64,000 nt of DNA from Streptomyces bluensis (GTDB taxonomy: Bacteria; Actinomycetota; Actinomycetes; Streptomycetales; Streptomycetaceae), in assembly GCF_014650715.1 (NCBI RefSeq), contig NZ_BMVM01000011.1, positions 124,001 through 188,000 on the forward strand, given 5' to 3'. Shown here piece after piece: positions 61,159-64,000 of this stretch. Position numbers and translations under genes: made by a program. Below the pieces are notes generated by a model. That model worked only from the letters and a program-made list of their open reading frames with translations, was not told the origin of the DNA and did not search any database. The first letter of the stretch is position 1. Every line of letters begins with the position of its first letter.

Positions 61159-64000
61159 CTACTCGTCTGCGGCTTCGTCACCCTGCTCTTCGGGCGGCGC
61201 CGACCGCCGGTACTGGGGGTGGTCGAGGTCGAGCTGTTTGGCTGCGTGCAGGGGCACGGGATAGCGCGAGCGGTCGGACCAGGCGATGGTCTGGTGGCAC
61301 AAGCGCGCGGTCGCCCGTGCGAGCATTGTCCGGTCGACCCCATCGGCCACGCCGACCGGGTAGATCTCGGTCGCCGTGATTGCCCACCACGGCGTCTTGA
61401 GCTCGTTCGCCTCCCGCTCCCCCTCCTCCCCGCCCTTGCCCGGGTCGGCGTCCCAGCGGGTGATGGTTTTACCCAGGTCTCCACCCTTGGCCTGGTAGTT
61501 GCGCGGGATGTTGAAGAGGACCCAGAAGGGGTGGCCGAAGTCGACGTCGGCGCGGTGCAGCTTGGCCGATGCGAACGTGATGGACTCTTTTTCGGTTTCC
61601 GGGTCGGTCTCTCGAGGGACGGGGACGTACTGGGGTACCTCGTCGTCTGCGATGTTCATGCGGATGACCGCACTCGGCTTCTTGCGCGGTGCGTTCTTGC
61701 CTTTGCCGTACCCCGGGAGCCAGGTGCGCGGATCGGTGATGTCCTCTTCCTGGTAGCTCTGGTTCTCGTTGTGCAGGCCAGTCCACATCCGACGGCAGGC
61801 GTGCCCGTCGACCATGACGACATAGCCCATGCCGGGCTCCAGCTCGTCGCGTACGAGGCTGGAGAGGGCGTCTTCGACGTGTGCTGCTGCTTCCGCCCAG
61901 CGTTCCTTGTCTGTCTCGCCCTTGCCGTCGACGTGGAGCGCGTAGTCACTGGCATGGAAGGCAGCGATCGCCTGCCGGTAGGGCACCCAGGCCCCGATCT
62001 GAGGCGTCCACGCTCGCATCGTCCAGGCACCGTCTTCCTCCTCCGGCGGGAACAGGGCGGTGACAACGATGATGCGTTTGGTGTGCTTGCCGTCGGCGGT
62101 CTTGGCCTGCCGGCGGGCGTGGATCCCGCAGTAGACGAGGTTCCCCGCCTCGTGGCCCTTCCTGTCCTTCGCGATGGCCCGCGCGAGGCGCTGGTCGATG
62201 ATCCCGAGCGAGCGGTACAGGTCGAGGAGCGCCATGTAGGCGGCGTGGTCTTTCCCCGGCTTCGGAGGACTGATTTCTGTTGCGGGATTGCCGAAAGATC
62301 CCGGTTTCATTCCCGTGGTGAACTGACAGACGAAGTCCTTCTTGGCCAGGAAGCGGCGGACTTGGAACTTGCCGTCATAGCGCTCCTTGCGCAGTAGGAA
62401 CGCGTTTCGCTTCTCTCCGTCCTTCTTCTTCAGGGCCGGGATCTCGGTCTCGCACCAGGCGCCGACCATTACCTGCGACTCGCTGTCGGTGAAGTCGTCC
62501 TCGAGGGATTTGAACTCCACGGTCCGGTTGATGTCGTCGCCGTGTGACAGGAAGCGCTCGGCCTGGCGGAACACCACGCTGATGCCGGGGGCGAGGGAGA
62601 CCTCCTCACCTGGCCCTGGGTCACCGATGGGCGGGCAGTCCGGGAAGGCCAGGGACAGCGCGTTGATCATGCGAAGGCGGGTGTTCCAGCGGTACCACAG
62701 GCATACGATCCGCAGGTGCTCGAAGCCCTGGGCCTTCACGGAGGCGGTGATCTCTTCGGGCGGGGGAAAGCCGATGGTGTGGAGGAGTTCGCCGGCCTCG
62801 ATGCGGCTTGCACGCTCCTGCGGGGCCATCTTCTGTTTGTCCGTGGGGCGCGGCTCGAAGGTCATCGGTTCCACAGTGAAGTCGACCCAGGTGGCCTTCT
62901 CACCCAGCACCTTGGAGACGTGTTCGGCCAGGAGCCTCAGGTGGAGGGTGCCAGGTCCCGTGCCGACAGCGAAGTTGTCGTTCTGCGGCATGAGCGGGCG
63001 GATGATGCCGGCGTCAGGGGTGATGAACGAGGGGAATTCCCCCTTCTCGGCGGCTTTTTCCAGCAGGTCCCGCTCTTCGGTGACGCGCGTCTGCAGCGCT
63101 TGCAGGACGCTGATGTCCATCTCGTCGCGTGCGAGCAGTTCCAGGGCGCGCTGGTTGACTGCTCGGACGCTGCCGTTGCGCACCAGCTCGGTGTGCAGGA
63201 TGGGAAGGCCGTGGCTGCCCTGGTAGATGTGCGTGGACTTGGCGTAGACCATGTTGCTGTGGACGCGGGTGACGTGGGCGTCCAGGAAGATGACGGGGTG
63301 GACGACGTTGGGCTCGGTCTTCATGACCACTGAGAGCCGGGACATCGCGTACTGGGCCTTGGTGGCCTCGTTGACCTCGGTTGCGTCGTCACGGAGGTTG
63401 TACTTGCGTCCGAAGGGGTGATCCCAGGCGATGAGGCCGCCCCGGCTGTCAGGGAGGTAGGTGACTTTCCTTTTGTTCGGGTTGGCCTTCCAGCCGATCG
63501 TGCGGTTCTTGTAGACCTGTTCGCCGTTGGCGTCGAGCTTGGGGGAGCCGTCCTTCTCCTTGTCGGCGACCTTCTTGGTGATTGGGACGAGGTCGTAGAT
63601 GGTGAACTTTTCTTGGGCGAGCTTCTTGGAGATCACCCAGGGCACGGCCACGTACATCCAGTCGGGGCACTTCGGCTGCCTGCCCGTCACCGGCTTGAGG
63701 AAGCGCGTCATCTCGAACTCCTGCTCCGGCGTGCTCGCGATGGCCTCGGCCACCGGCGGTACGTCGAGGAGAACGGCCTGGTCGGTGTTCAGCCCCTTGC
63801 TGTAGCCGACGACGCACCGGAAGACGTGGCGCAGGGTCTCGTCGTCAATCTTCTCCAGTGAGACCAGGAAGTTGAGGTACCGGTCGAGGTGGACGTATCC
63901 GCCGGTCTTGAACTTCAGGTAGGTCAAGGCGGTTGAGTACGGCAGGTTCTTCTTCTCGTCCGGATGCTGCTGGCTTTTCTGCTCGTCGTCTCCGTCGCCT
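61159..64000 (-). CDS. pPIWI-RE family protein (prokaryotic Argonaute-like), N-terminus beyond window
   Basis: At least 946 residues are visible and the frame stays open through the right edge, so the true start lies outside; the TTG at 63925-63927 is not the start. The C-terminal RNase H/PIWI part has PSAVIRMNIADDEVPQYV, GHPFWVLFNIPRNYQAKGGD, TPWWAITATEIYPVG, RLCHQTIAWSDRSRYPVPLH and DLDHPQYRR, the conserved end of the pPIWI-RE family. The Arg of VIRMN and the Glu of TATEI are candidates for the family's defining R and E. Earlier parts correspond to the pPIWI_RE_X and MID-like regions. The family is predicted to act with a DinG-type helicase and a nuclease against invading DNA or R-loops; those partners are not in view. 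Confidence 0.9.
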   Translation of the reverse strand, partial: GDGDDEQKSQQHPDEKKNLPYSTALTYLKFKTGGYVHLDRYLNFLVSLEKIDDETLRHVFRCVVGYSKGLNTDQAVLLDVPPVAEAIASTPEQEFEMTRFLKPVTGRQPKCPDWMYVAVPWVISKKLAQEKFTIYDLVPITKKVADKEKDGSPKLDANGEQVYKNRTIGWKANPNKRKVTYLPDSRGGLIAWDHPFGRKYNLRDDATEVNEATKAQYAMSRLSVVMKTEPNVVHPVIFLDAHVTRVHSNMVYAKSTHIYQGSHGLPILHTELVRNGSVRAVNQRALELLARDEMDISVLQALQTRVTEERDLLEKAAEKGEFPSFITPDAGIIRPLMPQNDNFAVGTGPGTLHLRLLAEHVSKVLGEKATWVDFTVEPMTFEPRPTDKQKMAPQERASRIEAGELLHTIGFPPPEEITASVKAQGFEHLRIVCLWYRWNTRLRMINALSLAFPDCPPIGDPGPGEEVSLAPGISVVFRQAERFLSHGDDINRTVEFKSLEDDFTDSESQVMVGAWCETEIPALKKKDGEKRNAFLLRKERYDGKFQVRRFLAKKDFVCQFTTGMKPGSFGNPATEISPPKPGKDHAAYMALLDLYRSLGIIDQRLARAIAKDRKGHEAGNLVYCGIHARRQAKTADGKHTKRIIVVTALFPPEEEDGAWTMRAWTPQIGAWVPYRQAIAAFHASDYALHVDGKGETDKERWAEAAAHVEDALSSLVRDELEPGMGYVVMVDGHACRRMWTGLHNENQSYQEEDITDPRTWLPGYGKGKNAPRKKPSAVIRMNIADDEVPQYVPVPRETDPETEKESITFASAKLHRADVDFGHPFWVLFNIPRNYQAKGGDLGKTITRWDADPGKGGEEGEREANELKTPWWAITATEIYPVGVADGVDRTMLARATARLCHQTIAWSDRSRYPVPLHAAKQLDLDHPQYRRSAPPEEQGDEAADE

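Noticed and set aside
60906..61379. Plus-strand 157-codon frame beside the pPIWI-RE gene
   Set aside because: Half of it is antisense to the pPIWI-RE coding region and no motif or ribosome-binding site supports it.
59895..64000. tRNA gene as the integration target of the element
   Set aside because: No cloverleaf or TTCGA-type T-loop with matching acceptor stem was seen; the interrupted sequence is a protein gene.

Overview
The window is high-GC actinobacterial DNA, almost certainly a Streptomyces chromosome. Codon third positions are strongly G/C, GTG and TTG starts are common, several promoters look leaderless, and the gene content and order (purine catabolism, ROK kinase, SNF2/SWIM pair) match a Streptomyces chromosome arm. 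The assignment rests on pattern recognition; no search was run.

Layout. 1-650: relics of a regulator and an acyl-CoA synthetase. 653-5389: a 1578-residue protein made of 16 Ig-like repeats. 5492-11345: zinc-ribbon protein, then the glyoxylate branch of purine catabolism (gcl; tartronate semialdehyde reductase; hydroxypyruvate isomerase) and a small coupled gene pair. 11396-15619: an apparently foreign oxidative module (P450, FAD monooxygenase, amidohydrolase). 15774-19147: urate operon (OHCU decarboxylase, HIU hydrolase, uricase, 8-oxoguanine deaminase). 19164-27747: a GH89-type lipoprotein, housekeeping genes, HxlR regulator, VWA protein pair. 27797-34846: two divergent IucA/IucC siderophore synthetases, a DUF1264 protein, metallo-hydrolase, hemerythrin, HipA-like and SelT/W/H-like proteins. 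34850-41761: second purine block (malate synthase, MocA-like transferase, AllR-type IclR repressor, allantoinase, allantoicase). 41774-45040: two-component pair, broken VanY-like gene and VanJ-like gene. 45107-54698: miscellaneous enzymes, a secreted RNase Sa homologue, a NarL-type two-component pair, an oxidoreductase with divergent GntR regulator, and a ROK sugar kinase. 54807-59653: SNF2 helicase and SWIM zinc-finger protein. 59810-64000: the first 35 codons of a 3-oxoadipate enol-lactonase gene, cut off abruptly and followed by different DNA with an excisionase-like HTH gene and, at the right edge, a large pPIWI-RE (prokaryotic Argonaute-like) gene that runs out of the window.

How the genes work together. 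Urate goes to allantoin by uricase, UraH and UraD; allantoin to ureidoglycolate by AllB and Alc; the resulting glyoxylate is either condensed by Gcl and reduced to glycerate or joined to acetyl-CoA by malate synthase. TTCC-N7-GGAA palindromes precede gcl, hyi, aceB and the allR-allB gap, making one regulon under the AllR-type repressor likely. A second shared palindrome, TCAAC-N5-GTTGA, sits upstream of uraD and allB only.

The most notable item is the right end: a pPIWI-RE gene inside what looks like an integrated element. Its usual partners (DinG-type helicase and restriction-endonuclease-fold protein) would lie beyond the window.
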